Positions 1 to 7,281 of a DNA stretch of 11,768 bases are shown here, in pieces. The stretch spans positions 1-11,768 of the forward strand of contig DARE01000027.1 in assembly GCA_002503205.1 (NCBI GenBank), read 5' to 3'. Both the position numbers and the translations under genes were made by a program. Each line of letters opens with the position of its first letter. The stretch's first letter is position 1. The notes beneath the pieces are model-generated. The model was not told the DNA's origin. It was given only the letters and a program-made list of their open reading frames with translations, and ran no database searches. The DNA comes from Thermoplasmatales archaeon UBA447 (GTDB lineage: Archaea; Thermoplasmatota; Thermoplasmata; Thermoplasmatales; Thermoplasmataceae).

Positions 1-867
1 TGAGACCTTAGTATATTCACTTGCCCATATTCTTCCAGATCTGCCCACACCGGATTGAACCTCATCCAGAATCAGGGGTACTCCATTGTCCTGTGTGATC
101 TCTCTTATGATGGGAAGAAAGTCGTCAGGTGGAACCACATAACCGCCTTCTCCCTGTATGGGTTCCACAATAACTCCACCTATATCTCCAGGTCCAGCGT
201 ACGGATCAGAAATCATGTGACGTAGCATGTCCCCAACATATGCAGACATTTCTTTCGTCTTCACATTGAAGGGGAACCTGTATGAATATGGGTAAGGTAT
301 GTAGGCAATATCCCTCAGACCAATACCGGCATACCCGCGGTAGTGCGGATTCGAAGTGGCAGAAATTATCTCTCCTGATACGCCATGGTAGCTTCCACTG
401 AATGCAACTATGGTTTTCTTTCCTGTTACGTGCCTGGCAAGCTCTATGGCAGTTTCGCAGGCTTCAGCGCCAGTTACTGTGAACATTGTTTTAGAATGAT
501 CTCTGAGTTCTGCAGGGAGTGTGGAATTGAACGTCTTGAGAAAATTGATCCTCGTCTCGGTAGGCATTTCATTTATGTGCACAACTTTGTCCAGTTGATC
601 CCGGACAGCATTCCTGACAGGTGGAAATCCATGTCCAAGGTTGATGACACTGACACCGGAGAAAAAATCAATAAATCTGTTGCCGTCCACATCTTCTATT
701 GTGGACCCTCTTGCCCTGGAGACCCCGATCTTGAAGACTGATGTATAGGTTCTGCTTGCAGTTTCAAATCTGTCCTGGTCTGCAAGCATTTTCCGGGACT
801 CCGGTCCTGGAATATCTGTAACAAGTCTTGGTGCATCTTCATAACTACCCCATTCTGTCGACTTCAT
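1..867 (-). CDS. Class III PLP-dependent aminotransferase or amino-acid racemase (C-terminus cut by the window edge)
   Basis: Translating the minus strand from the ATG at 867 gives 289 open residues that run off the left edge, so roughly the last third of a usual 430-450 residue protein is missing. Visible fold-type I, class III features are the N-terminal EDVDGNRFIDF stretch (residues 58-68), the phosphate-binding TGAEACETA (132-140), SYHG (159-162), VEPIQGEGG (234-242) and LDEVQSGVGRSG (267-278) with the PLP-contacting Asp268. The catalytic lysine lies beyond the edge. The opening 'PRLV..IPGPESRKML' resembles archaeal proteins annotated as 4-aminobutyrate or acetylornithine aminotransferases; several Pyrococcus members of that group are amino-acid racemases. 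Substrate is therefore undecided. The gene follows dppC on the same strand after 166 bp. An in-frame stop at 912-910 and no other ATG, GTG or TTG before 867 fix the start. The family call is firm; the reaction is not. Confidence 0.9.
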   Translation of the reverse strand, partial: MKSTEWGSYEDAPRLVTDIPGPESRKMLADQDRFETASRTYTSVFKIGVSRARGSTIEDVDGNRFIDFFSGVSVINLGHGFPPVRNAVRDQLDKVVHINEMPTETRINFLKTFNSTLPAELRDHSKTMFTVTGAEACETAIELARHVTGKKTIVAFSGSYHGVSGEIISATSNPHYRGYAGIGLRDIAYIPYPYSYRFPFNVKTKEMSAYVGDMLRHMISDPYAGPGDIGGVIVEPIQGEGGYVVPPDDFLPIIREITQDNGVPLILDEVQSGVGRSGRIWASEYTKVS

Positions 868-875
868 ATATCCAC

Positions 876-919
876 ATCCAGATCCGGCATGATACCATAC
901 CAGTATTCCTCATCTGGAT
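876..919. repeat. 8-bp inverted repeat upstream of the class III enzyme gene
   Basis: ATCCAGAT at 876-883 and ATCTGGAT at 912-919 are perfect inverted copies separated by 28 bp. They lie just before the ATG at 867. A TATA-like stretch (minus strand TATATTT, near 961-967) would put the transcript start near 938, so the repeat would be inside a leader of about 70 nt. It could be a leader hairpin or an operator. A repeat this short may also be chance. Confidence 0.35.
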
Positions 920-1033
920 CTAATGAGTATTGTAAAGGATCATGCCTTAATTACTATACAAAATATAGTACAGATAGATATTAACTTAACTATTTTCAGT
1001 AATTAATGATTAAATATGGAAATTGGAAAATAT

Positions 1034-1981
1034 CTATGAAGAGATTGCTCCACTGCCTGTCTCCTCTTCTGATGGCTTTTCAAGAGGCCTTGGGACTCTC
1101 CTGACAATATGTGACTTCAGATTCACATCCATGGAGTCCCTGAGACCTTCGCCAAGCAAACCAAGACCGAGGACTATGAGCAGTATGAACGCGGCAGGTA
1201 TGAGCCCTTCCCATGGATAGGTGTAGAGTGTTGTTGTGATTGATGATGCCATGAGCCCCAGTTCTGGGGTACCAGCCGGTATACCAACTCCAAGGAATCC
1301 AAGGGTTGAAAGAGTCAGAAGGGCTGTCCCCACATCCATGGTGGCATATACAATGACTGTTGGGATGATGTTTGGTATGAGATCATTCTTGAAAATGTAC
1401 CAGAATGACAGGTTCATTGCCCTTGATGCCGTCACAAAATCATTGGCTGATACCTCCAGTACTCCTGCCCGAACTATACGGACATATGGGGGCCACCAGA
1501 CTATGGTGATGGCAATGGTTGCATTTATCAGGCTGGGGCCAAGGGTTGCCGCAATTGCCAGTGCCATGATGAGGCCGGGAAATGCCAGGAAAAGGTCAGT
1601 GAACCTCATTATTACCTCTTCCGAAGTTCCACGGTAAAATCCGGCAATACTGCCAAGAACAAGGCCAACCAGAACTGAAATTCCAACAACCATGGAGGGA
1701 ATGGCAAGATCTATTGGTATGGCCGCAATGATACGGGAGAAAATATCACGTCCAAGCCCGTCTGTTCCGAAAATGTGCGTCAGCGATGGAGGAAGATTTG
1801 CACTTGAAAGATTGATTTTATATGGATTGTATGGCGTCATGTGAGTACCCAGCAATTCAAAAAGGATGGCCACAATGACGAAAAAACCAATTATAACAAG
1901 TCCTGCGAAGGAAAGTTTGTTGGCATATATATCTGACAGTGTACCCTTAAGCCTCTGTACTGCACTTCTTTCATTAGTCAT
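1034..1981 (-). CDS. dppC: Peptide ABC transporter permease, DppC/OppC type
   Basis: One of the two membrane subunits of a peptide-type ABC importer; it forms the translocation path with the preceding DppB-like protein. The 315 residues show a first membrane segment at about 24-45, the family motif FGTDGLGRDIFSR (71-83), further hydrophobic segments near 95-115, 130-165, 205-232 and 258-278, and the cytoplasmic EAA loop (about 182-208) that docks on the ATPases. The near-terminal GEGLRDSMD matches the GDGLRD(A/S)LDP usual in DppC. The start codon shares one base with the dppB stop (TAATG), which indicates translational coupling. The tail after residue 290 is polar and rich in Glu and Ser. Family assignment is secure; the peptide size or specificity cannot be read from sequence. 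Confidence 0.95.
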   Translation of the reverse strand: MTNERSAVQRLKGTLSDIYANKLSFAGLVIIGFFVIVAILFELLGTHMTPYNPYKINLSSANLPPSLTHIFGTDGLGRDIFSRIIAAIPIDLAIPSMVVGISVLVGLVLGSIAGFYRGTSEEVIMRFTDLFLAFPGLIMALAIAATLGPSLINATIAITIVWWPPYVRIVRAGVLEVSANDFVTASRAMNLSFWYIFKNDLIPNIIPTVIVYATMDVGTALLTLSTLGFLGVGIPAGTPELGLMASSITTTLYTYPWEGLIPAAFILLIVLGLGLLGEGLRDSMDVNLKSHIVRRVPRPLEKPSEEETGSGAISS

Positions 1982-3015
1982 TATCTCTCACCTGAAAGCG
2001 TGATTCTTGGGTCGAGAACTGCATAAAGTATGTCTGCTACAAGGTTTGCCACAACCACAGCGATTGTGAATACGATAACGACTGCTATGAGAACTGGATA
2101 ATTATCTGAAACAACTGCATTGTATGCAAACCGCCCAATTCCTGGCCATGAGAAGAGCTCCTCAACAACCACCGTACCTGAAATCAGCCATCCAAACATT
2201 ACGGCCACAACAGTGTTTGCTTCTATAAGTCCGGTTCTTAGAATGTGGTGGCGCTGAACCTCCTTCATTGGCAACCCCTTTGAATAAGCGGTACGAACGT
2301 AGGGCATCCAGCGTACGCCAAGCACTCCAGACCTGCTGATCCTTGTTACCAGGCCGAAATTCAGGAAGGCAAGAGTGGCCGCAGGAAGAATGAGATGATA
2401 CATTCCATTAATGAAATCACCGATATGGCCTGTTATTATGGAATCAAGAACGAAGATGCCTGTGATTCTGGGAGGGGCAGTCAGGTAGGATGAATACATG
2501 CCTCCCACTGGAAATATGGGAATATATGAGGCAAATACGCTAATGGCAAGAGCCGCGCCGAGAAATGTTGGTGTGGACCAGGCCCCCAGATAGAAGATTC
2601 TTATAAGACTGTCCTTTTTGTTTCCGAAGTTCATGGCTGAAAGATAACCAAGCCCTATGCCTGCAATGATGATTATAACGAATGCCATGAGAACAAGTTC
2701 AAGCGTGTTGGGGAAGTAAAATAGCAGTTCGCTGAGGATAGATTGCCCAGTAACTGGATCAATTCCCAGATTGCCTGTGGCATATGAAGATAGAAAATAC
2801 CATAATTGTACGTATATTGGATCATTGAGATGATATCTTAACTTCACCGCGGCAATGGTCGACGGCCTGGCCTTTGGGCCCGCCCATAGAACAGCAGGAT
2901 TCGTACTGAGCAGATGAGAGATCAGGAAGACAATAATTATGGTACCAAAAATCAGGAGGACTCCTTCAATGCTTCTCTTAATTATATATAAAATTAGTGA
3001 ACGGCTCGAATCCAT
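1981..3015 (-). CDS. dppB: Peptide ABC transporter permease, DppB/OppB type
   Basis: The second membrane subunit of the peptide importer, 344 residues as expected. It begins with the typical short N-terminus followed by a membrane helix (about 9-34), then a large extracytoplasmic part, and hydrophobic segments near 104-127, 140-165, 205-225, 264-284 and 307-333. The EAA loop is YVRTAYSKGLPMKEVQRHH (239-257), close to the DppB consensus. The protein ends with the family hallmark DPRI (335-338). It starts 12 bp after the binding-protein stop, behind a good ribosome site, and overlaps dppC by one base, so binding protein, dppB and dppC form one translational unit. Confidence 0.95.
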   Translation of the reverse strand: MDSSRSLILYIIKRSIEGVLLIFGTIIIVFLISHLLSTNPAVLWAGPKARPSTIAAVKLRYHLNDPIYVQLWYFLSSYATGNLGIDPVTGQSILSELLFYFPNTLELVLMAFVIIIIAGIGLGYLSAMNFGNKKDSLIRIFYLGAWSTPTFLGAALAISVFASYIPIFPVGGMYSSYLTAPPRITGIFVLDSIITGHIGDFINGMYHLILPAATLAFLNFGLVTRISRSGVLGVRWMPYVRTAYSKGLPMKEVQRHHILRTGLIEANTVVAVMFGWLISGTVVVEELFSWPGIGRFAYNAVVSDNYPVLIAVVIVFTIAVVVANLVADILYAVLDPRITLSGER

Positions 3016-3021
3016 AACCGT

Positions 3022-3027
3022 TCACCT
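3022..3027 (-). promoter_or_regulatory. Shine-Dalgarno site of dppB
   Basis: The minus strand reads AGGTGA six bases before the dppB ATG and directly after the stop codon of the binding-protein gene. It complements the archaeal 16S rRNA 3' end, supports the start at 3015, and shows that internal operon genes use SD-led initiation. Confidence 0.75.
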
Positions 3028-4854
3028 TCAGGTATAGTAGACGTCGTTCCAGAACATGAAATAGCCTGCCGCAGATCCTGCAGGGTTTGGAATAATTCCT
3101 GCCAGATTGTTCGCATGGAATGCCAGCATGTATGGTACGTTGAGCCAGGCAAACCAGTAACTGTTGTAGATATCCCTAACGATGTTGGTGTAATTCTGAA
3201 TTATGTATGCAGGATTGTTGGTGGACGTTGCGTTTACTGTCATGTTAAAGATTGTGGAATTATAGTTGTAACTGCCTCCGTATCCTGATGCCCCAACATA
3301 GCCTTCATCAAGTATGGCATCAACGTAATCCTCAGTCGCTGTGTAATCCTCAGTGTAGTAGCTGATACCAAAATAATAGGATGTGGAACCCGCGTTAGTG
3401 GCGAATATTATTGATTCCCACGTGCTGTGAGAAACCCCGTCAGAGGTTATGGGTATACCAATTGCCTCAAGGTCAGCTATGATGATTTCAGCCTCGCTGG
3501 TCTGAGATGAAGAATCGCGATCAAAGGTGAAATTTGCCGTGGGGAAGACCCTACCTCCAGGATTTAACACAGTTCCATTGGGAAGTTTTGCCCTGTATCC
3601 AGCGTCTGCAAGAAGATGAGCGGCCTTTACGGGATCGTATGAGTATGGAGAGAGACCACTTGTTGTTCTATTATAATACGGGAATCCTGCCGGAACCGGA
3701 CCAATCCAAGGTGACGCAAGTCCATGATATACTGTATTTATTATTCCAGTATAGTTTATGGCATAGGTGATGGCCATTCTCACATCAAGGTTTGTGAATG
3801 GGGAGAATGATCCTGGGTCCATATACACGTAATAAGTTCCCTCTGAACTGCCGAACCTGACTGGCAGAATGCTGGTATTAAACCCACTGATACCCTTGAG
3901 GGTGCTGTAGTAGGATGATGATGGTGCGTCTATTACCTGCAGTTTTCCTGCTTTAGCTGCTGAAATTGACGTGGACACCGGCTGGTAATCGATGATGACC
4001 TCATTGAGTTTGGCTGGCTGTATTGCATAATTGAGACTGCTGTTACTGAGGTTATCTGCCCAGTAGGTTGTGCTTTTTTCCAGGACTGCAGTTGAACTGG
4101 GTACGTACTTCTGAAGATAGAACGGCCCCGTACCCATTGTGTGCGTTGTCATGTACGAATTGGTGTTGTTGCCACTTACACCGCCATGGGCATCGACAAA
4201 TACTGGGTCCACTGCTGCCGCAGGTGGCGTTGAAAGTGTAGCAAGAAGCGCATTGAAGGGCACATCACCGTTGTAGCCATATCCCAGATTTAACCTGATA
4301 GTATATTTGTTAATTACCTGGAATGACTGATACGGGTATTCCATTACACTGAGCTGGGAAGAAGTGGGATTTGAAAAGTTGAATGTGTTCAGATCGGAAG
4401 GAGTGACAGTGAAATTAACACCATTGGAATAGTTGAAATTCTGCCCAAGAATGAATGACGGTGCCTGATTCATTACGAGAGTTCTGTACATTGAATACCA
4501 CTGGACATAGGCATTGTATGGATTTCCATTGCTGAACGTGACGCCCTGTCTAAGGGTGAAGGTATAGGACATATTACTGTTCGAAACAGTCCAGTTAGTG
4601 GCCAAAACTCCAATGTATGAAGTTTCACTGGTTCCGTTTGGAGCCACCATGTCCTGATAGATCTGATTCATGATTTCCCACCCGGCTGTGCTGAAAGTCA
4701 CGGCCGGGTCAAGATGTCCGGGCGATTTTGCAGAACCTTCTATCACATAATTCAGGGGCGCTTTCTTTTCAGTCTCTACCTTATATATAGCAAAACCTGC
4801 CGCAATGAGTACAACAACGACCACTACAGCAATAATTGCCGATGACCTTTTCAT
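3028..4854 (-). CDS. Extracytoplasmic peptide-binding protein, SBP family 5
   Basis: This is the substrate-binding subunit that delivers peptides to the DppBC pore. At 608 residues it is longer than the usual 500-550 of bacterial DppA. Residues 5-25 are a single hydrophobic segment after Lys-Arg, with no lipobox cysteine, so it probably stays anchored by an uncleaved N-terminal helix facing outward. Family 5 features include the early LDPAVTFSTAGWEIMNQIYQDMV (54-76), TLRQGVTFSNGNPYNAYVQWYSM (101-123) and the later MDPGSFSPFTNLDVRMAITYAINY. The sequence is very rich in Ser, Thr, Asn and Tyr and has about 20 Asn-X-Ser/Thr sequons, consistent with a glycosylated surface protein of an archaeon. 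It leads the binding protein-dppB-dppC cluster and has its own TATA-like box. Binding specificity is unknown. Confidence 0.95.
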   Translation of the reverse strand: MKRSSAIIAVVVVVVLIAAGFAIYKVETEKKAPLNYVIEGSAKSPGHLDPAVTFSTAGWEIMNQIYQDMVAPNGTSETSYIGVLATNWTVSNSNMSYTFTLRQGVTFSNGNPYNAYVQWYSMYRTLVMNQAPSFILGQNFNYSNGVNFTVTPSDLNTFNFSNPTSSQLSVMEYPYQSFQVINKYTIRLNLGYGYNGDVPFNALLATLSTPPAAAVDPVFVDAHGGVSGNNTNSYMTTHTMGTGPFYLQKYVPSSTAVLEKSTTYWADNLSNSSLNYAIQPAKLNEVIIDYQPVSTSISAAKAGKLQVIDAPSSSYYSTLKGISGFNTSILPVRFGSSEGTYYVYMDPGSFSPFTNLDVRMAITYAINYTGIINTVYHGLASPWIGPVPAGFPYYNRTTSGLSPYSYDPVKAAHLLADAGYRAKLPNGTVLNPGGRVFPTANFTFDRDSSSQTSEAEIIIADLEAIGIPITSDGVSHSTWESIIFATNAGSTSYYFGISYYTEDYTATEDYVDAILDEGYVGASGYGGSYNYNSTIFNMTVNATSTNNPAYIIQNYTNIVRDIYNSYWFAWLNVPYMLAFHANNLAGIIPNPAGSAAGYFMFWNDVYYT

Positions 4855-4876
4855 GATAATCCTTATGCAAAAAGTA

Positions 4877-4886
4877 GTATATATAC
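4877..4886 (-). promoter_or_regulatory. TATA-like promoter of the binding-protein gene
   Basis: GTATATATAC, itself a perfect 10-bp palindrome, is centred about 27 bp before the ATG at 4854. This is the normal archaeal TATA-to-start distance and predicts initiation at or next to the ATG, that is a leaderless message. An AAGG at 4864-4861 could act as an SD site only if transcription starts farther upstream. Confidence 0.6.
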
Positions 4887-4937
4887 ATTGTTTATCAGAC
4901 TATGTCAAAATAGAATATTGTTTATTTTATTGTTAGA
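4887..4937. repeat. Direct repeats ATTGTTTAT, 30 bp apart, upstream of the TATA box
   Basis: ATTGTTTAT occurs at 4887-4895 and again at 4917-4925; a weaker version, ATTGTTAGA, follows at 4929-4937. The first copy abuts the TATA-like element on its upstream side for minus-strand transcription. The 30-bp repeat (about three helical turns) places both exact copies on the same DNA face, as expected of an activator or repressor site. The local A/T richness raises the chance of coincidence. Confidence 0.4.
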
Positions 4938-5271
4938 TAAAGTGAAATAAATTTAGAATTTAATAAGTACTTCTGCAAAATGTAACGCACGAAATAAAAG
5001 CAGTGCAAAACACAAGAGCTTGGCATGATAATGACTATCTGGCATGTCAGAAGATATATTGATACATTCTATATGTTTTCTCCCAGATAGACGCCTTCGA
5101 CTCTCATCTGATGCGATAAAAAATCCTGGAAATGTGTTCATTACAAACTGATAGTAATACATCTGGGGTTGATTCTGGGTTTGCTTCATGATCAAATATG
5201 CACTTATGGAATATTTGGTGTTAAAAATGTCGGAATATTTCCGGCAAAAGATTTAACTGACAATCAACGGA
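4938..5271. other. Gap between dppF and the binding-protein gene; no convincing gene
   Basis: This is most of the 417-bp break between dppF and the binding-protein gene. A minus-strand open frame of 78-80 residues (ATG at 5189, stop at 4953) fills part of it, but it has no good ribosome site, no recognisable motif and unusual composition, so it is probably chance or a remnant. Just after the dppF stop the sequence has a direct repeat GGAATATTT (5208-5216 and 5232-5240), a small palindrome CGGAA-3-TTCCG (5231-5243) and a five-T stretch on the minus strand (5227-5223) that could help end the dppF transcript. Otherwise I see nothing in it. Confidence 0.5.
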
Positions 5272-6246
5272 CTAAAAGCCATCCTTGTGATAAAGCCAGC
5301 ATGAAACAATATGCTCATCGAATGGCAGCTGGATTGAAGGTGGGTCACGCTCGCACGGTTCAAAGCGCCTTCCGCACTGGCGCTGGAAAATACAGCCTGA
5401 AGATGATGATGCCGTCTCAGCAAGTGGTATGTCAACATCTTCTTTCTTGTCAAGGCTGAAAGTGCTTCTGAAAAGTATCTCGCTGTAAGGATGCTTTGGT
5501 GAGGATGCCACCTCCCTTGTATTGCCCGATTCCACAATTTTACCATAGAACATTACGGATAGCCTGTTGCACATGTATTTGATGACGCTGATGTCATGGG
5601 ATATGAAAAGGTATGTGAGATCCGTCTTCTTTTTCAGGTCCCTGAGAAGATTCAGTATTTCTGCTTGTATGCTGACATCCAGGGAACTGGTGGGTTCATC
5701 AAGTATTAGTGCTTTCTTTGGTGCCGCGAGTGCTCTGGCAAGGCTGACGCGCTGCTTTTCGCCGCCACTTAATTCGCCGGGATAGTTCCAAAGTTTGCTT
5801 ATGGGAACTCCGGTGAGAAGTGAAACTTCCCTGATTCGGTCATCGTATTTCTCCCTGGGTATATCTGAATATAAAAGTCCGGCTCTGATTATTTTGTAAA
5901 CGGGAAGTCTGGGATTCAATGATCCGACCGGATCCTGAAATACAATCCCGATCTGGTTCCGCATGAACCTTATGTCACGCGTGCGCCTGAAATTGATTTG
6001 CTTGCCGTTAATCCTAACCGATCCATCGGTTGGCTTATAAATTCCAAGCAGAATCTTGGCAAGAGTGGATTTACCTGATCCCGTTTCTCCAATGATACCA
6101 TAGGTATCTCCTTTGTTGACATTGAGGCTTATCCCCTTGAGAGCTTCGTTGTACTTGCTGCCAGAGGTCTTTCTGCCCGAAAAGGTTGACCTGTTTAGGA
6201 ATCGAATATGGAGATCACTGACAGCTATCACGGCATCATCATTCAT
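5272..6246 (-). CDS. dppF: Peptide ABC transporter ATPase, DppF/OppF type
   Basis: Cytoplasmic ATPase that pairs with the DppD-like subunit to power peptide import. In 324 residues it has Walker A GETGSGKS (53-60), Q-loop Gln104, signature LSGGEKQR (159-166), Walker B ALILDEP (179-185) and switch His217, so it should be catalytically competent. The C-terminal oligopeptide/dipeptide-transporter extension carries four cysteines, C285, C291, C298 and C316, with exactly the same spacing as in the partner ATPase; such cysteines can hold a [4Fe-4S] cluster in some dipeptide transporters. The start overlaps the end of dppD by eight bases (ATGAATGA), with no SD site close by, so translation is probably coupled. 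The F rather than D label rests on order and the N-terminal style. Confidence 0.93.
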   Translation of the reverse strand: MNDDAVIAVSDLHIRFLNRSTFSGRKTSGSKYNEALKGISLNVNKGDTYGIIGETGSGKSTLAKILLGIYKPTDGSVRINGKQINFRRTRDIRFMRNQIGIVFQDPVGSLNPRLPVYKIIRAGLLYSDIPREKYDDRIREVSLLTGVPISKLWNYPGELSGGEKQRVSLARALAAPKKALILDEPTSSLDVSIQAEILNLLRDLKKKTDLTYLFISHDISVIKYMCNRLSVMFYGKIVESGNTREVASSPKHPYSEILFRSTFSLDKKEDVDIPLAETASSSSGCIFQRQCGRRFEPCERDPPSIQLPFDEHIVSCWLYHKDGF

Positions 6247-7264
6247 AGAGAAAACACGCTACCCCCTGATTATTCTCCAAAATAGCTATTTCAGGCTCAG
6301 ACATCTGACACCTGTCAAATGCAAATGGACATCTTGGGCTGAATGCGCAGCCCTTTGGAATATTCCTCATGTCAGGCGGATCACCACGCATTGAGGGAAG
6401 TGGCGGAGAATCGTAAAACCCTGATGGAATTGACGATAAGAGCAGTGAGGTATATGGGTGTTTTGGGTTCTTGATTATGGCGGATGTTTTACCATACTCA
6501 ACTATCTTTCCTGCATACATGACGTAGATTCTATCGCAGATCTGTGCAGCAACAGTGAGGTCATGTGTTATTATTATGAGGGATAGTCCAGTCTCAGACT
6601 GCATTCGGGAAAGAAGTTTGAGTAGTTTGACCTGAACAATGGTGTCGAGGCCTGTAGTCGGTTCATCCATAATAACAAGTTTTGGTTTCTGCAGGAGTGC
6701 AAGGGCAATGGCAATCCTCTGCCTCATGCCCCCTGAAAGCTCGTGCGGGAATTTCTCTATAACCTTCTCAGGGCTGTCTATGCTCAGTTCACCCAACATC
6801 TCCTTGATGCTGTCGATTCCCTGGGATACAGAATTCTTATCATCCTTTTTCACAAGGCCACAGGCCATCATTGATTCAAGAAGTTGATCCCTGACCCTGT
6901 AAACTGGATTTAAGGAAGTTAGCGGTTCCTGAAAAACCATATTAAGTCCCAGAACACCGTTCTTATTCCTGTCGGGAGACAGTATGGGAGTTATCTCCCT
7001 CCCGTCAAAATAGATCTTTCCGCCGTTGTGAATTGCCGGGGGCGAATCCAGAAGGCCGGATATTGCAGTGGCAAGAGAGGTCTTTCCAGAGCCACTTTCA
7101 CCAACAATGCCTACCTTCTCCCCCTTCATCACGTGTATATTGGCGCTGTTTACTACTTTTATAGAATAATTAGAAAATTTATATGTTATGGTAAGGTTCT
7201 TAACCTCGAGGATGGTGGATGAAGCTTGAAGGGAATCTTCCTGATTTCCATCCATTGTCAACAT
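6239..7264 (-). CDS. dppD: Peptide ABC transporter ATPase, DppD/OppD type
   Basis: First of the two ATPases of the importer, 341 residues. It shows Walker A GESGSGKT (55-62), Q-loop FQEPLTSLNP (111-120), signature LSGGMRQR (176-183), Walker B LVIMDEP (196-202) and switch His234. The C-terminal extension has C306, C312, C319 and C337 in the same spacing as dppF, including the family motif CxFSPRCPFA. The start at 7264 follows the oxidoreductase stop by 17 bp and has a ribosome site in between; a second in-frame ATG lies three codons later and cannot be excluded. Tight spacing upstream and overlap downstream place it in one transcript with the oxidoreductase and dppF. Confidence 0.94.
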   Translation of the reverse strand: MLTMDGNQEDSLQASSTILEVKNLTITYKFSNYSIKVVNSANIHVMKGEKVGIVGESGSGKTSLATAISGLLDSPPAIHNGGKIYFDGREITPILSPDRNKNGVLGLNMVFQEPLTSLNPVYRVRDQLLESMMACGLVKKDDKNSVSQGIDSIKEMLGELSIDSPEKVIEKFPHELSGGMRQRIAIALALLQKPKLVIMDEPTTGLDTIVQVKLLKLLSRMQSETGLSLIIITHDLTVAAQICDRIYVMYAGKIVEYGKTSAIIKNPKHPYTSLLLSSIPSGFYDSPPLPSMRGDPPDMRNIPKGCAFSPRCPFAFDRCQMSEPEIAILENNQGVACFLYE

Positions 7265-7272
7265 CTATTGTT

Positions 7273-7281
7273 CTCCCACCT
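7273..7281 (-). promoter_or_regulatory. Shine-Dalgarno site of dppD
   Basis: The minus strand reads AGGTGGGAG immediately after the oxidoreductase stop codon and eight bases before the ATG at 7264. Its position favours that ATG over the one at 7255. Confidence 0.65.

Noticed and set aside
385..741. Plus-strand open frame of 118 codons
   Set aside because: It is antisense to the class III enzyme at 867-1, whose conserved PLP motifs are unambiguous on the other strand; the plus-strand product has no recognisable motif.
1236..1637. Plus-strand open frame of 133 codons inside dppC
   Set aside because: Antisense shadow of dppC, whose membrane segments and EAA loop are clear.
5169..5546. Overlapping plus- and minus-strand open frames at the end of dppF
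   Set aside because: They overlap the conserved cysteine-bearing C-terminus of dppF in other frames and show no motifs or start signals.
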